64,000 bases of DNA from Bacillus sp. REN10 (lineage in GTDB: Bacteria > Bacillota > Bacilli > Bacillales > Domibacillaceae): positions 124,001 through 188,000 of the forward strand of contig NZ_JADHDW010000001.1 of the NCBI RefSeq assembly GCF_016820555.1, in the 5' to 3' direction. The position numbers and the translations under genes were made by a program. Within the stretch, counting starts at the first letter, position 1, and every line of letters begins with the position of its first letter. The notes under the pieces are model-generated. The model was given only the letters and a program-made list of their open reading frames with translations, searched no databases and had not been told where the DNA came from. Below, piece after piece: positions 29,027-36,899 of this stretch.

Positions 29027-29069
29027 AGTATACGGAAATTTTGAATATTTGAGTAAAATTGCGTATACT
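29027..29069 (+). promoter_or_regulatory. M42 peptidase promoter inside an inverted repeat
   Basis: TTGAAT (29041-29046), 17 nt, TATACT (29064-29069). The whole promoter lies in an imperfect palindrome: AGTATACG (29027-29034) with CGTATACT (29062-29069), and AATTTT (29037-29042) with AAAATT (29055-29060). A repressor bound here would cover both hexamers. The regulator is unknown. Confidence 0.55.
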
Positions 29070-29107
29070 GAAAACGGATACATATTTTTCGTAAAGGAGG
29101 CTTTTCC

Positions 29108-30193
29108 ATGCCAAAAATGGATGAAACATTAACGATGCTGAAAGAACTGACAGATGCGAAAGGAATTCCTGGGAATGAACGCGAAGTGCGCGCTGTCATG
29201 AAAAAATATATTGAGCCGCTTTCAGATGAAGTCACAACCGACAACTTAGGAAGCTTAATTGCGAAAAAAGCAGGCGACGAAAATGGACCGAAAATCATGG
29301 TAGCTGGTCACTTAGACGAAGTTGGTTTCATGATTACTCAAATCGATGATAAAGGCTTCCTTCGTTTTCAAACAGTCGGTGGCTGGTGGGGGCAAGTGAT
29401 GCTTGCTCAACGTGTGACAATTGTAACGAGAAAAGGTGATGTTACGGGGATCATCGGATCAAAGCCTCCGCATATTTTATCGCCAGAAGCTCGTAAAAAA
29501 CCGGTAGAGATTAAAGATATGTTCATTGATATCGGTGCTTCTAGTAAAGAAGAAGCGATGGAGTGGGGCATTCGTCCAGGCGACATGGTCGTACCTTATT
29601 TCGAATTCACGGTGATGAACAATGAAAAAATGCTGTTAGCGAAAGCATGGGATAACCGCATTGGCTGTGCGATTGCGATTGACGTCATGAAATATGTGAA
29701 AGACAAGCAACATCAAAATGTCGTGTACGGCGTAGGTACAGTGCAAGAAGAGGTCGGGCTCCGCGGGGCGAAAACAGCCGCTCAAACGATTAAACCAGAT
29801 ATCGCTTTTGGAGTAGATGTTGGTATTGCTGGTGATACGCCAGGTATCTCTGAAAAAGAAGCAATGAGCAAAATGGGCAAAGGTCCGCAAATTATTCTGT
29901 ATGATGCATCCATGGTGTCTCATAAAGGGCTGCGTGACTTTGTAACCGATGTGGCTGATGAGTTGAACATTCCATATCAATTCGATGCCATGGCTGGCGG
30001 AGGCACAGACTCAGGTGCCATTCATGTCACATCAGGTGGCGTCCCTAGCTTATCCGTAACGATTGCGACACGCTACATCCACTCGCATGCCGCAATGCTT
30101 CACCGCGACGACTACGAAAACGCCGTCAAACTACTTGGGGAAGTCATCCTCCGTCTAGACCGCGATACTGTGAACAAAATTACATTTGACTAA
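29108..30193 (+). CDS. ysdC: M42 family metallopeptidase (YsdC-like)
   Basis: A 361-residue aminopeptidase of the M42 family, usually two-metal, forming large tetrahedral dodecamers. Metal and catalytic segments are present: [12 protein letters not shown] (His, Asp), [12 protein letters not shown] (bridging Asp), [14 protein letters not shown] (catalytic Glu-Glu), [11 protein letters not shown] and the final [15 protein letters not shown] His. RBS AAAGGAGG. Some homologues are labelled cellulase, but peptidase is the better-founded name. Confidence 0.93.
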   Translation: MPKMDETLTMLKELTDAKGIPGNEREVRAVMKKYIEPLSDEVTTDNLGSLIAKKAGDENGPKIMVAGHLDEVGFMITQIDDKGFLRFQTVGGWWGQVMLAQRVTIVTRKGDVTGIIGSKPPHILSPEARKKPVEIKDMFIDIGASSKEEAMEWGIRPGDMVVPYFEFTVMNNEKMLLAKAWDNRIGCAIAIDVMKYVKDKQHQNVVYGVGTVQEEVGLRGAKTAAQTIKPDIAFGVDVGIAGDTPGISEKEAMSKMGKGPQIILYDASMVSHKGLRDFVTDVADELNIPYQFDAMAGGGTDSGAIHVTSGGVPSLSVTIATRYIHSHAAMLHRDDYENAVKLLGEVILRLDRDTVNKITFD

Positions 30194-30363
30194 GAAAAGC
30201 GAAAGATGCCGTTTAACGGCGTATGGACTGTAGCGATCCGTACGAGATAAAGGAAACACGATGAACGTCAGTGAATCGATGTTGACTTATCGTAAGGAGG
30301 ATCGAGGAAGTCCACTAGACGTTGGCATCTGTAGCTGGACAAAAAAGAAAAGCGAAAGATGCC
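30192..30363 (+). repeat. Dispersed intergenic repeat element
   Basis: A 172-nt non-coding stretch bounded by identical 19-nt direct repeats AAGAAAAGCGAAAGATGCC (30192-30210 and 30345-30363). Near the right end it carries AGCTGGAC, also seen in the shortened copy at 11785-11825. It begins inside the ysdC stop region. Elements with AAAAGCG-AAAG ends and an AGCTGGA block recur in intergenic DNA of many Bacillaceae in my memory; I know of no assigned function. Confidence 0.65.
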
Positions 30364-30368
30364 ATTTA

Positions 30369-30407
30369 GCGTGACAAGCAAATTCATTTGCTTGTCACGC
30401 TTTTTTT
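30369..30407 (+). terminator. Very strong terminator after the M42 peptidase gene and repeat
   Basis: GCGTGACAAGCAAA and TTTGCTTGTCACGC form a perfect 14-bp stem with loop TTCA, followed by seven Ts. The remaining gap to 30549 is AT-rich, with no clear promoter recognised. Confidence 0.93.
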
Positions 30408-30549
30408 ATGAACGTATATCAAGGTTAGCCTGATGATATTTGCTAAATTTACAAATACATATATTTAGATTCTGTGAAAATATTTAAAATTTACTCACTT
30501 TTTTGATATCCTTAAAAAGATGGATGAAAACGGAAAGAGAGGGATGGCA

Positions 30550-30987
30550 ATGGGGAATTCAACCATTAAAGAATTGATGACGGAAGAGGGCATAAGGAGT
30601 GCCTATCCCGTAATGAAACAGCTGCGGACGCATTTAGATGAACAGATGTATCTTGATTTGGTACTAGAAGCACAGGAAAAAGAGCAATACAAACTGTGTG
30701 CTTTATTTCATGATGAAGAAATAGTCGCAGTCATTGGTTTTCAGCCGATGACGACGTTGTACTATGGGCGTTTCGTTTGGGTGTGTGATTTAGTGACAGC
30801 TGCAGATCAGCGTTCGAAAGGCTATGGAGAGACTTTGCTTATATACGTTCATGAATGGGCAGCCGCTCATCATTATGAAAGTGTTGCCTTATCTTCAGGA
30901 TTGCAACGAGTAGATGCTCACCGTTTTTATAAAGACAAAATGAACTATGACAAAGTGAGCTTTGTGTTTAAGCATACTTTGTCGTAA
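30550..30987 (+). CDS. GNAT family N-acetyltransferase
   Basis: A 145-residue GNAT protein. The core runs from [17 protein letters not shown] to [20 protein letters not shown], which is the acetyl-CoA pyrophosphate-binding (R/Q)xxGxG/A motif, and ends with ..[17 protein letters not shown]. The ATG at 30550 is chosen because GAGAGGG lies 6 nt upstream; ATGs at 30520 and 30544 are less well spaced. The substrate cannot be told. It is 12 nt upstream of the DUF1648 gene, likely cotranscribed. Confidence 0.85.
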   Translation: MGNSTIKELMTEEGIRSAYPVMKQLRTHLDEQMYLDLVLEAQEKEQYKLCALFHDEEIVAVIGFQPMTTLYYGRFVWVCDLVTAADQRSKGYGETLLIYVHEWAAAHHYESVALSSGLQRVDAHRFYKDKMNYDKVSFVFKHTLS

Positions 30988-30999
30988 AGGAGGGGACAT

Positions 31000-31518
31000 A
31001 TGACGTTAAAAAATCAACCAGTATTAAAGATCCCGTCAACAATTTTGGAGAAGATCTCTACCGTATTGTCTTTACTATTGCTTATACTTAATGTCATTTA
31101 CCTGCTTATTCAATGGGGAGAGCTGCCGAATCAAGTACCCATTCATTTTGGGGTTACAGGGGAGGCTGACGGTTGGGGAGGCAAAGGAATGATTTGGTTC
31201 TTGCCCATTATGGCTTTTCTTTTATGGATAGGACTCACTTTGTTAGAACGAGTGCCACATCTACATAACTATAGCGGTTTAACAGAAGAAAATGTGGAGT
31301 CTCAATACCGTAACTCGCGAATGATGCTCAATGTGATGAAGACGGAAATCATTATTTTCATGGTATTAGGCAGTTATCAAAGCGTACAAGTCGCGCATGG
31401 GCATCAATTTGGTCTTGGCATATGGGAGCTTCCTATCTTTTTAGGTGTGATGTTCAGTACGATGGGGTTTTTTATGTATCGAGCGTTCAAGTTAAAACAA
31501 ACAAGCGATTCTCTGTAA
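31000..31518 (+). CDS. DUF1648 domain membrane protein
   Basis: A 172-residue protein with four membrane helices. The loop after the first helix reads GELPNQVPIHFGVTGEADGWGG, the DUF1648 signature (also found in SdpI-type immunity proteins, but the DUF alone does not imply immunity). RBS AAAGGAGGGG. The terminator hairpin begins inside the last codons. Function unknown. Confidence 0.85.
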   Translation: MTLKNQPVLKIPSTILEKISTVLSLLLLILNVIYLLIQWGELPNQVPIHFGVTGEADGWGGKGMIWFLPIMAFLLWIGLTLLERVPHLHNYSGLTEENVESQYRNSRMMLNVMKTEIIIFMVLGSYQSVQVAHGHQFGLGIWELPIFLGVMFSTMGFFMYRAFKLKQTSDSL

Positions 31519-31536
31519 CGGAGGGTCGTTTTTTTA
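31506..31536 (+). terminator. Terminator overlapping the DUF1648 gene end
   Basis: CGATTCTC (31506-31513) pairs with GAGGGTCG (31521-31528, two G-U), followed by a T-run. The stop codon TAA lies in the loop. Confidence 0.75.
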
Positions 31537-31648
31537 TTAGGCAATTACCTATTTTTACAGAAGACAATCGCCCTCTTTGTATAAACTGCATAGCATGTTA
31601 ATGGAAAGGCAAGGAGATCAATTAAAACGGAAAGGGAGAATGTTTGCA

Positions 31649-31981
31649 ATGAATGAGGGCATATCAATGTTACCCGGAGTAGAACAAGAGGCAAGAGCTG
31701 CAGATGAAAGAATTATTGGTCGTCCTTTTGGATTCGGCAGACCATTTGGATTCGGTTTTGGTAGACCATTCGGATTCGGATTTGGCAGACCGTTTGGGTT
31801 TGGCAGACCGTTTGGGTTTGGCTTTGGCCGTCCATTTTGGGGAGGTCCATTCTGGGGAGCACCTTTCTTAGGCGGATTTGCCGGAGGGTTGTTAGCTAGT
31901 TCGTTATATCCTCCTTATTATGGTTACCCAGGATATGGATATGGTTATGGATATGGATATCCATACGGAGGCTTTTATTAA
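31649..31981 (+). CDS. Gly-Phe-Arg-Pro repeat protein, possible spore coat component
   Basis: A 110-residue low-complexity protein. A short polar N-terminus (MNEGISMLPGVEQEARAADE) is followed by five or six degenerate units of GRPFGFG or GRPFGFGF, then WGGPFWGAPFLGGFAGGLLA and a Gly-Tyr-Pro tail. The repeats are also visible in the DNA (31717-31850). The ATG at 31649 is best spaced from AGGGAGA; ATGs at 31640, 31601 and 31595 are in frame. No recognised domain. Composition and neighbours suggest a structural role, possibly in the spore coat; this is inference. Confidence 0.7.
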   Translation: MNEGISMLPGVEQEARAADERIIGRPFGFGRPFGFGFGRPFGFGFGRPFGFGRPFGFGFGRPFWGGPFWGAPFLGGFAGGLLASSLYPPYYGYPGYGYGYGYGYPYGGFY

Positions 31982-32032
31982 GTCAAAAGAGGAGAAACAA
32001 TATTAATTACCTTTAAAGGAGAGAGAATAATT

Positions 32033-32260
32033 ATGTGGGATCAACATTTTGGTGAACAAGACTTTTTAGATACGATGGATGAAAGACAACAGCCTTACTA
32101 CCAACAGCCGTATTATCCTTACCCGTACCCTAGACCTAGACCGCCATATTATCCGCAATATCCGTACTACCCGCATCATCATCATCATCCGCATCATCAC
32201 CATCATTATCCGTATCAGCCATACTCGCAGTATCCAGGGCAGGGGTATGGCGGCTGGTAA
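32033..32260 (+). CDS. Tyr/Pro/His-rich low-complexity protein
   Basis: A 75-residue protein starting MWDQHFGEQDFLDTMDER, then almost only Tyr, Pro, His, Gln and Arg, with runs of five His in two blocks. RBS AAAGGAGAG, 9 nt from the ATG. It follows the Gly-Phe protein by 51 nt in the same direction. His and Tyr clusters are common in cross-linked coat or metal-binding proteins; no homologue can be named from memory. The opposite-strand frame here is a shadow of the repetitive codons. Confidence 0.7.
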   Translation: MWDQHFGEQDFLDTMDERQQPYYQQPYYPYPYPRPRPPYYPQYPYYPHHHHHPHHHHHYPYQPYSQYPGQGYGGW

Positions 32261-32270
32261 CAACAAACTT

Positions 32271-32296
32271 GGCTACTAGATGGATATCTAGTAGCC
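32271..32296 (+). other. Perfect 11-bp hairpin without T-run
   Basis: GGCTACTAGAT and ATCTAGTAGCC enclose loop GGAT, 10 nt after the stop of the Tyr/Pro/His gene. There is no T-run, so it may be an mRNA 3'-end stabiliser or a weak terminator. Confidence 0.7.
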
Positions 32297-32373
32297 AGTT
32301 GGCTATGGAATAATTACATATGCATAACGCCAGTAAAAACGGCGAGACTAAGTGACAAAAGGAGTGATTTGCT

Positions 32374-32514
32374 ATGAAAAATAATGCTAATTATCCCGTT
32401 GCTTCATTAAATGAACATCAAGTAAAAAGAATTCAGTCGTTAGAGAAAGAACTGCGGCAAGAAATGAGCGAAAATATTGTGTTAATTGCTTATGATGAAA
32501 TAGAAGATAAGTAA
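32374..32514 (+). CDS. 46-residue hypothetical protein
   Basis: A small ORF with a strong AAAGGAGTG 8 nt before the ATG. The product begins MKNNANYPVASLNEHQVKRI, continues as a charged helix (QSLEKELRQEMSEN) and ends in VLIAYDEIEDK. No domain is recognised. Good RBS, ordinary codon use and a matching direction in the cluster support it as real. Confidence 0.65.
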   Translation: MKNNANYPVASLNEHQVKRIQSLEKELRQEMSENIVLIAYDEIEDK

Positions 32515-32590
32515 AGAGGTTTGTTAGGAACTTATTTTTCGGATGATTAATACATTAATTAGAGAATCCGAAAAAGGAGTGAAAGTCATT

Positions 32591-32938
32591 ATGAGTATGC
32601 CGTCCATCCCGAAAGAACCTCATCGTCCCGATAAAAATGAAGTCATTATCGATTTATTAGAATCGATTGCCCTAGAAGAAATTGCTCTATCACATATCCT
32701 TAATGCAGAAGCGGAAAAAATCCAAGCGTTTGTTGGCGAGTGTTTAGATTTTCCGACGAAACCTAATAATCATGAGATCATTAAGTTTAATAAATCTGTT
32801 CAAAGTCTGATTGAAACCGTCGTCATGAAAGAATGGCTACTGCTGAAGAAGTTAGAGAGTGTCATGGAGTTAATTCCAAGTCATCACAGCAAATGCCATT
32901 GTACGACATGTAAAGGCAAAGGGCATCACCCATGTTAA
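32591..32938 (+). CDS. Helical 'ALEEIAL' domain protein with Cys/His-rich tail
   Basis: A 115-residue protein. Residues 15-95 form a helical domain with IDLLESIALEEIALSHILN followed by AEAEKIQAFVG, shared with the protein at 33459-34205. The C-terminus is rich in Cys and His (HHSKCHCTTCKGKGHHPC), able to bind metal or form disulphides. The ATG at 32591 has AAGGAGTG upstream. I recall similar 'NAEAEKIQ' domains in spore-surface or uncharacterised Bacillus and Clostridium proteins; no function is established. The stop overlaps the next start. Confidence 0.7.
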   Translation: MSMPSIPKEPHRPDKNEVIIDLLESIALEEIALSHILNAEAEKIQAFVGECLDFPTKPNNHEIIKFNKSVQSLIETVVMKEWLLLKKLESVMELIPSHHSKCHCTTCKGKGHHPC

Positions 32939-33429
32939 CTTGTAACAAGCATCATGAGCACGCGCTTTCTCATTCGATAGCGGCAGCTGATGAATCGCTA
33001 GCTACTTTTGCATCAGCATTAGTTTTACTGGCTGAAGCGGAACAATCTGCAAAGATCGAAAATGATGTAATAAAAGATTTGACGACTTCGATTTGTACAG
33101 AAATCGCTCAACTGCAAAAGCTGTCATTTAAAAAACATAAACATATGCGAGCATATATTGAGCAATCGGATAAGACTTGTTTCATTCCTTCTTCAGAGCA
33201 GTGCTATACGTTAAATGAGACGATATCGAAACTGTATCCGATTGTCAATTCTTTATCACTCACACTGGAAGAACGAATGGAACTGTATGAGCTAGTACAA
33301 GAAAATCAACAATGGTATAAAAAACGGAGAGAGTTATTTTCTTATTCGCATCGCTTTGACAATGACCCGGCAACTACTTGGCTTTCGATTTATTGTCCTT
33401 TTGTCGAGAAGGAGAAACCTGCGCTGTAG
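32932..33429 (+). CDS. Hypothetical helical protein coupled to the Cys/His-tail gene
   Basis: A 165-residue, mostly helical protein (MLTCNKHHEHALSHSIAAAD..). Internal segment FASALVLLAEAEQSAKIEND is faintly like the AEAEKIQ region of its neighbours, which may mean a distant paralogue. ATG at 32932 overlaps the preceding stop (ATGTTAA), suggesting translational reinitiation; there is no strong RBS of its own. It ends at a hairpin shared with the convergent gene. Function unknown. Confidence 0.65.
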   Translation: MLTCNKHHEHALSHSIAAADESLATFASALVLLAEAEQSAKIENDVIKDLTTSICTEIAQLQKLSFKKHKHMRAYIEQSDKTCFIPSSEQCYTLNETISKLYPIVNSLSLTLEERMELYELVQENQQWYKKRRELFSYSHRFDNDPATTWLSIYCPFVEKEKPAL

Positions 33430-33445
33430 TCGCGCAGGTTCCTTG
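33416..33445. terminator. Convergent-gene hairpin
   Basis: AACCTGCG (33416-33423) and CGCAGGTT (33433-33440) form a perfect 8-bp stem between two convergent genes. The plus-strand T-run is short (TTCCTT). Confidence 0.6.
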
Positions 33446-33458
33446 ATAAAGAACTTAT

Positions 33459-34205
33459 TTATTCTTCTGTACAGTCTTTAATATCGATTGCTTTGTTTGC
33501 AGGAATAGTAATGTTTACAGTGAAGGTATCAGCAGGGTCAGTTTGGTTTGTGAACACAAATTCCACATTTTGACCATTATTAGAAATAGTGGCTACGAAG
33601 TCATAGTTTGTATTTCCGATCGTTCCTTCTCCTTCTAGAGTGGCTTCATCGTCAGCAGCACTACAGTCTGAGAAATCAGTGACAAATCCTTCAAATCTAA
33701 AATCTCCTGAACCTCCAGGAACGACAAATTGTAATACAACTTCATTAAATCTAGGGTTGGCACAAGGGCCACAGAAACGAATTCTTAAAGGTGATGCCAA
33801 TCCTGTAATAGGATCTTGACCTGTTTCAGTTTTTACAGCTGTAAGACCGCCACGGTTATAGAAAATGGAACAAGTTTCGCAACCGAATGGTGGTGGTGGT
33901 CCAGGTTCTTCTGGTTCCTCAGGAATTTCTAAAATTTCTTCCAACTTAAATAATAAAATTAATTCTTTGGCAATAACCTTCTTTAACACTTTCTCTACGC
34001 TTCTGTTCACTCTTAACAAATCTTGCAGATTAGGAGCAGGAGTGAGAGTAGATCCGAGAGTACCCACCACTTTTTGAATCTTTTCTGCTTCGGCATTGAC
34101 AACATGCGCAAGAGCAATTTCTTCTAAAGCAACAGATGCTAACAATAAATTGATAGCGTCATTACGGCTAATGGACGTGTTGTCCGGTAATTGAGGTGCT
34201 GTCAT
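33459..34205 (-). CDS. 'ALEEIAL' domain fused to a Cys-containing beta-rich domain
   Basis: A 248-residue protein. Residues 12-92 carry the same helical domain as the 32591 gene (INLLLASVALEEIALAHVVN, AEAEKIQKVVG). A Pro/Glu linker (EEPEEPGPPPP) follows, then a domain with two CxxC pairs (CETC, CGPC) and a beta-rich, Asn/Thr-rich C-terminal part. The minus-strand ATG at 34205 is preferred over 34214, which abuts the RBS AAAGGA. It looks like an assembly domain plus surface module; a spore-surface role is inferred, not shown. Confidence 0.72.
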   Translation of the reverse strand: MTAPQLPDNTSISRNDAINLLLASVALEEIALAHVVNAEAEKIQKVVGTLGSTLTPAPNLQDLLRVNRSVEKVLKKVIAKELILLFKLEEILEIPEEPEEPGPPPPFGCETCSIFYNRGGLTAVKTETGQDPITGLASPLRIRFCGPCANPRFNEVVLQFVVPGGSGDFRFEGFVTDFSDCSAADDEATLEGEGTIGNTNYDFVATISNNGQNVEFVFTNQTDPADTFTVNITIPANKAIDIKDCTEE

Positions 34206-34336
34206 ATTTTTCATCCTTTCAAATTTTTTTATCTTACATGAGTACTATATTCACTTGAATACATAACAGAAATGGACAAATATCTAAAATAGAGTAGATT
34301 TGAATAAAAGGGCGTTAAACTCATAGATTGAAACAA

Positions 34337-34379
34337 AAGAGGCCGAGTCAAAAGTTTATACTTTGGCTCAGCCTCTTTC
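34337..34379 (-). terminator. Terminator of sspI
   Basis: On the minus strand, AAAGAGGCTGAGCCAAAG pairs with CTTTTGACTCGGCCTCTTT with small mismatches, followed by TTGTTTC. The 34215-34336 stretch before it is AT-rich and should hold the promoter of the 33459-34205 gene; I could not assign it with confidence. Confidence 0.8.
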
Positions 34380-34405
34380 TTATAACATTTCAGAGATTTG
34401 GTTTT

Positions 34406-34621
34406 TCACTGTTTTAATCCATCTTCTAGTGTTTGCAGCATATGCTGTTTCTCTTGCTCATCAGCGTGCTGCCAAAATACTTCAAACAATACCCCAAGTC
34501 CCGGAAGCATTTTTTCTTCATTTCGCTGGATCGCATCGACAATTGTTTGCTCTAGTTGTTGCTGTGAACTGCCAGTAATGTTGTTTAACACCGCTTGCCT
34601 TAAATTAAAATTCATCGCCAT
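34406..34621 (-). CDS. sspI: Small acid-soluble spore protein I
   Basis: A 71-residue minor SASP of the SspI family: [20 protein letters not shown], then [20 protein letters not shown] and [10 protein letters not shown], all matching B. subtilis SspI. Packed in the forespore with unknown detailed role. RBS AAGGAGGGG on the minus strand. Upstream, CATATTA on the minus strand (34669-34675) resembles a sigma-G -10, in line with forespore expression. It is divergent from the rRNA methylase gene, as in B. subtilis. Confidence 0.92.
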   Translation of the reverse strand: MAMNFNLRQAVLNNITGSSQQQLEQTIVDAIQRNEEKMLPGLGVLFEVFWQHADEQEKQHMLQTLEDGLKQ

Positions 34622-34731
34622 TGCCCCTCCTTGCTGTAGTCATTATTACTTTCTCCTTTCCTTCCATTTAATATGCGAAAAAAATAAGCTATAATGAAAC
34701 GAAATCCCTATGTATTGAAGGAGCGGAAAAA

Positions 34732-35499
34732 GTGAAGTTTATTCAATCAACGAAAAACCCTCAAGTGAAACAGTGGAAAAAGCTGTTAACGAAGAAAGAG
34801 CGAGAGAAAACAGGACTTTATTTACTTGAAGGTCTTCATTTAGTAGAAGAGGCATTGAAGCATAAAGAAGAGATTGTGGAATTAATCGCTTCAGAAGATT
34901 TATCATTACCGACACATTGGAATGTGGATGGTGTTGAAATGACGATTGTCACAGCGGATATTACAAAAGAGCTGGCCGATACAGAGACAAATCAAGGCGT
35001 GTTTGCGGTTTGCCGCAAACGCCCATTGCCGGATTCTTTATCAGGCCGGACGTATTTATTAATCGATGCTGTGCAAGATCCAGGAAATATCGGAACAATG
35101 ATTCGCACAGCGGATGCAGCAGGTTTAGATGGCGTGATTTTAGGAACAGGCTGTGCCGATCTTTATAATCCGAAAGTGCTTCGTTCAGCGCAAGGCAGTC
35201 ATTTTCATTTGCCGCTCATTCAAATGCCGCTTGATCAAGCGATTCAACAATTAAAACAGGAACAAATTCCGGTATTCGGTACATCATTGCAACAAGCAGC
35301 GGATTATCGGGAAGCGGAAGTACAAGATTCTTTTGCTCTTCTCGTGGGGAACGAAGGCAGTGGTGTCAATGAATCGCTGTTAGCGGAGACGACGAGCAAT
35401 GTGTTTATTCCGATTTATGGTGGCAGCGAATCGTTAAATGTGGCGGTTGCGGCTGGCATCTTGCTGTATCATTTCAAACATTCATTGAAAAACGTTTGA
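34732..35499 (+). CDS. ysgA: TrmH/SpoU family RNA 2'-O-methyltransferase (YsgA-like)
   Basis: A 255-residue SPOUT methyltransferase. An N-terminal substrate-binding domain (KFIQSTKNPQVKQWKKLLTK) precedes the knotted domain with DAVQDPGNIGTMIRTADAAG (motif 1), LLVGNEGSGVNESLL (motif 2) and IPIYGGSESLNVAVAAGILLY (motif 3). The target is probably rRNA, the exact base unknown. GTG start at 34732 with AAGGAGCGG. It precedes pheS, as in Bacillus. A candidate TATAAT is at 34690-34695. Confidence 0.92.
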   Translation: MKFIQSTKNPQVKQWKKLLTKKEREKTGLYLLEGLHLVEEALKHKEEIVELIASEDLSLPTHWNVDGVEMTIVTADITKELADTETNQGVFAVCRKRPLPDSLSGRTYLLIDAVQDPGNIGTMIRTADAAGLDGVILGTGCADLYNPKVLRSAQGSHFHLPLIQMPLDQAIQQLKQEQIPVFGTSLQQAADYREAEVQDSFALLVGNEGSGVNESLLAETTSNVFIPIYGGSESLNVAVAAGILLYHFKHSLKNV

Positions 35500-35525
35500 A
35501 CTTTTGAGTGAATATATACTATAAT
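35496..35525 (+). promoter_or_regulatory. pheST promoter
   Basis: TTGAAC (35496-35501), 18 nt, TATAAT (35520-35525). The -35 overlaps the ysgA stop. Confidence 0.6.
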
Positions 35526-35531
35526 AAGAAC

Positions 35532-35793
35532 AAATTGTATAAGGCAAAAGGCAATGATAGAGAAGAGTAGTTTACGCTGTTTTTTTCAGGGAGAAAGTGC
35601 CGCAGACTGAAAGCACTTTTATGAAACGGTAAGCGAAGTTCACCTCTTGAGCCGGCATCAGGACCGCCCTAGGCGTAAAGATGCCCCGGTGAAGAACCGT
35701 TACAGCAATGAAGTGAACGTGTGTTTGAGCATGTTAATAAGGGTGGTACCGCGACCAAAGCCTCGTCCCTTTTTTGGGAGACGGGGCTTTTTT
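35532..35793 (+). promoter_or_regulatory. T-box leader of pheST (Phe, TTC specifier)
   Basis: The T-box AGGGTGGTACCGCG is at 35740-35753. The terminator is AAGCCTCGTCCC paired with GGGAGACGGGGCTT, then six Ts (35758-35793). Stem I features include AGAAAGTGC/GCACTTTT around 35592-35620. The specifier TTC is at 35639-35641, followed by ACCTCTTGAGCC. Uncharged tRNA-Phe would prevent termination. Confidence 0.93.
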
Positions 35794-35846
35794 GTGTTTA
35801 CGATACTAAACTGCTTTTTGCCAATGAAAAAAGGAGGAATTACACT

Positions 35847-36881
35847 GTGGAACAGCAATTACAGCAATTACAAACAGAAGCATTAGCCCAAATTGAAACA
35901 GCCGCTGATTTAAAACAGCTGAATGACATTCGGGTCGCTTATTTAGGAAAAAAAGGGCCTGTGACAGAAGTACTGAAAGGCATGGGGAAATTATCAGCGG
36001 AAGAACGTCCGAAAATGGGGGCGCTTGCGAATGAAGTGCGTGGAGCGATTGCTTCAGCGATCGAAGCAAAGCAAACGACATTAGAGCAACAAGCGATTCA
36101 AGAGCAATTAGCAAAAGAAACAGTGGATATTACCTTGCCAGGTCGACCAGTGAAAACAGGCAATCATCATCCGCTCACACGAGTTGTAGAAGAAATTGAA
36201 GATTTATTTATCGGTATGGGCTATTCTGTAGCAGAAGGTCCAGAAGTGGAAAAGGATTACTACAACTTTGAAGCGCTCAACTTGCCGAAAGGTCATCCGG
36301 CACGTGATATGCAGGATTCTTTCTATATTACAGAAGATATTTTGCTTCGTACGCATACTTCTCCGGTTCAAGCGCGCACAATGGAAAAAAATACAGAAAA
36401 AGGCCCAATTAAAATTATTTGTCCAGGAAAAGTGTTCCGTCGTGACAATGATGATGCGACACACTCCCATCAATTTATGCAAATTGAAGGTCTTGTCGTT
36501 GATGAAAACATTAGCATGGGCGACTTAAAAGGTACTCTTCAAGCGTTTGCGAAAAAAATGTTCGGTGAAGATCGTGAAATTCGTTTACGTCCAAGCTTCT
36601 TCCCATTCACGGAACCATCGGTTGAAGTCGACGTTAGCTGTATGTGCGGCGGCAAAGGCTGTAACATTTGTAAGCAGACGGGTTGGATTGAAGTGTTAGG
36701 AGCAGGAATGGTGCATCCGAATGTGCTTGAAATGGCTGGTTATGACTCGAAGAAATATACAGGCTTTGCGTTCGGTATGGGAGCGGAACGAATTGCTATG
36801 CTGAAATATGGCATTGATGATATTCGTCTTTTCTACACAGATGATCTGCGCTTCTTAAAACAATTTTCGGTACATGAATAA
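35847..36881 (+). CDS. pheS: Phenylalanyl-tRNA synthetase alpha subunit
   Basis: Catalytic subunit of the alpha2-beta2 enzyme. The 344-residue protein has an N-terminal coiled coil (residues 1-90), then class II motifs: [32 protein letters not shown] (motif 2), and the Phe-specific [16 protein letters not shown] and [17 protein letters not shown] (motif 3). GTG at 35847 with AAGGAGGAA is chosen; the frame is open to 35721 through the T-box terminator, which cannot be coding. Confidence 0.97.
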   Translation: MEQQLQQLQTEALAQIETAADLKQLNDIRVAYLGKKGPVTEVLKGMGKLSAEERPKMGALANEVRGAIASAIEAKQTTLEQQAIQEQLAKETVDITLPGRPVKTGNHHPLTRVVEEIEDLFIGMGYSVAEGPEVEKDYYNFEALNLPKGHPARDMQDSFYITEDILLRTHTSPVQARTMEKNTEKGPIKIICPGKVFRRDNDDATHSHQFMQIEGLVVDENISMGDLKGTLQAFAKKMFGEDREIRLRPSFFPFTEPSVEVDVSCMCGGKGCNICKQTGWIEVLGAGMVHPNVLEMAGYDSKKYTGFAFGMGAERIAMLKYGIDDIRLFYTDDLRFLKQFSVHE

Positions 36882-36899
36882 TTAGGAGGGAAATGAAAA

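Noticed and set aside
31000-31518. SdpI-like immunity protein
   Set aside because: Only the DUF1648 signature and four helices are present, and there is no toxin gene nearby; too weak for an immunity call.
31717-31850. Regular repeats considered as a CRISPR array
   Set aside because: Units are 21-24 nt, degenerate at codon third positions, in frame and without spacers; they encode GRPFGFG repeats.
32066-32266. Arg/Met/Ile-rich frames on both strands over the Tyr/Pro/His gene
   Set aside because: They are by-products of the repetitive CAT/TAT/CCG codons; only the 32033 frame has a proper RBS.
35721-35846. N-terminal extension of pheS
   Set aside because: The extension crosses the T-box and its terminator; GTG 35847 with AAGGAGGAA is the start.
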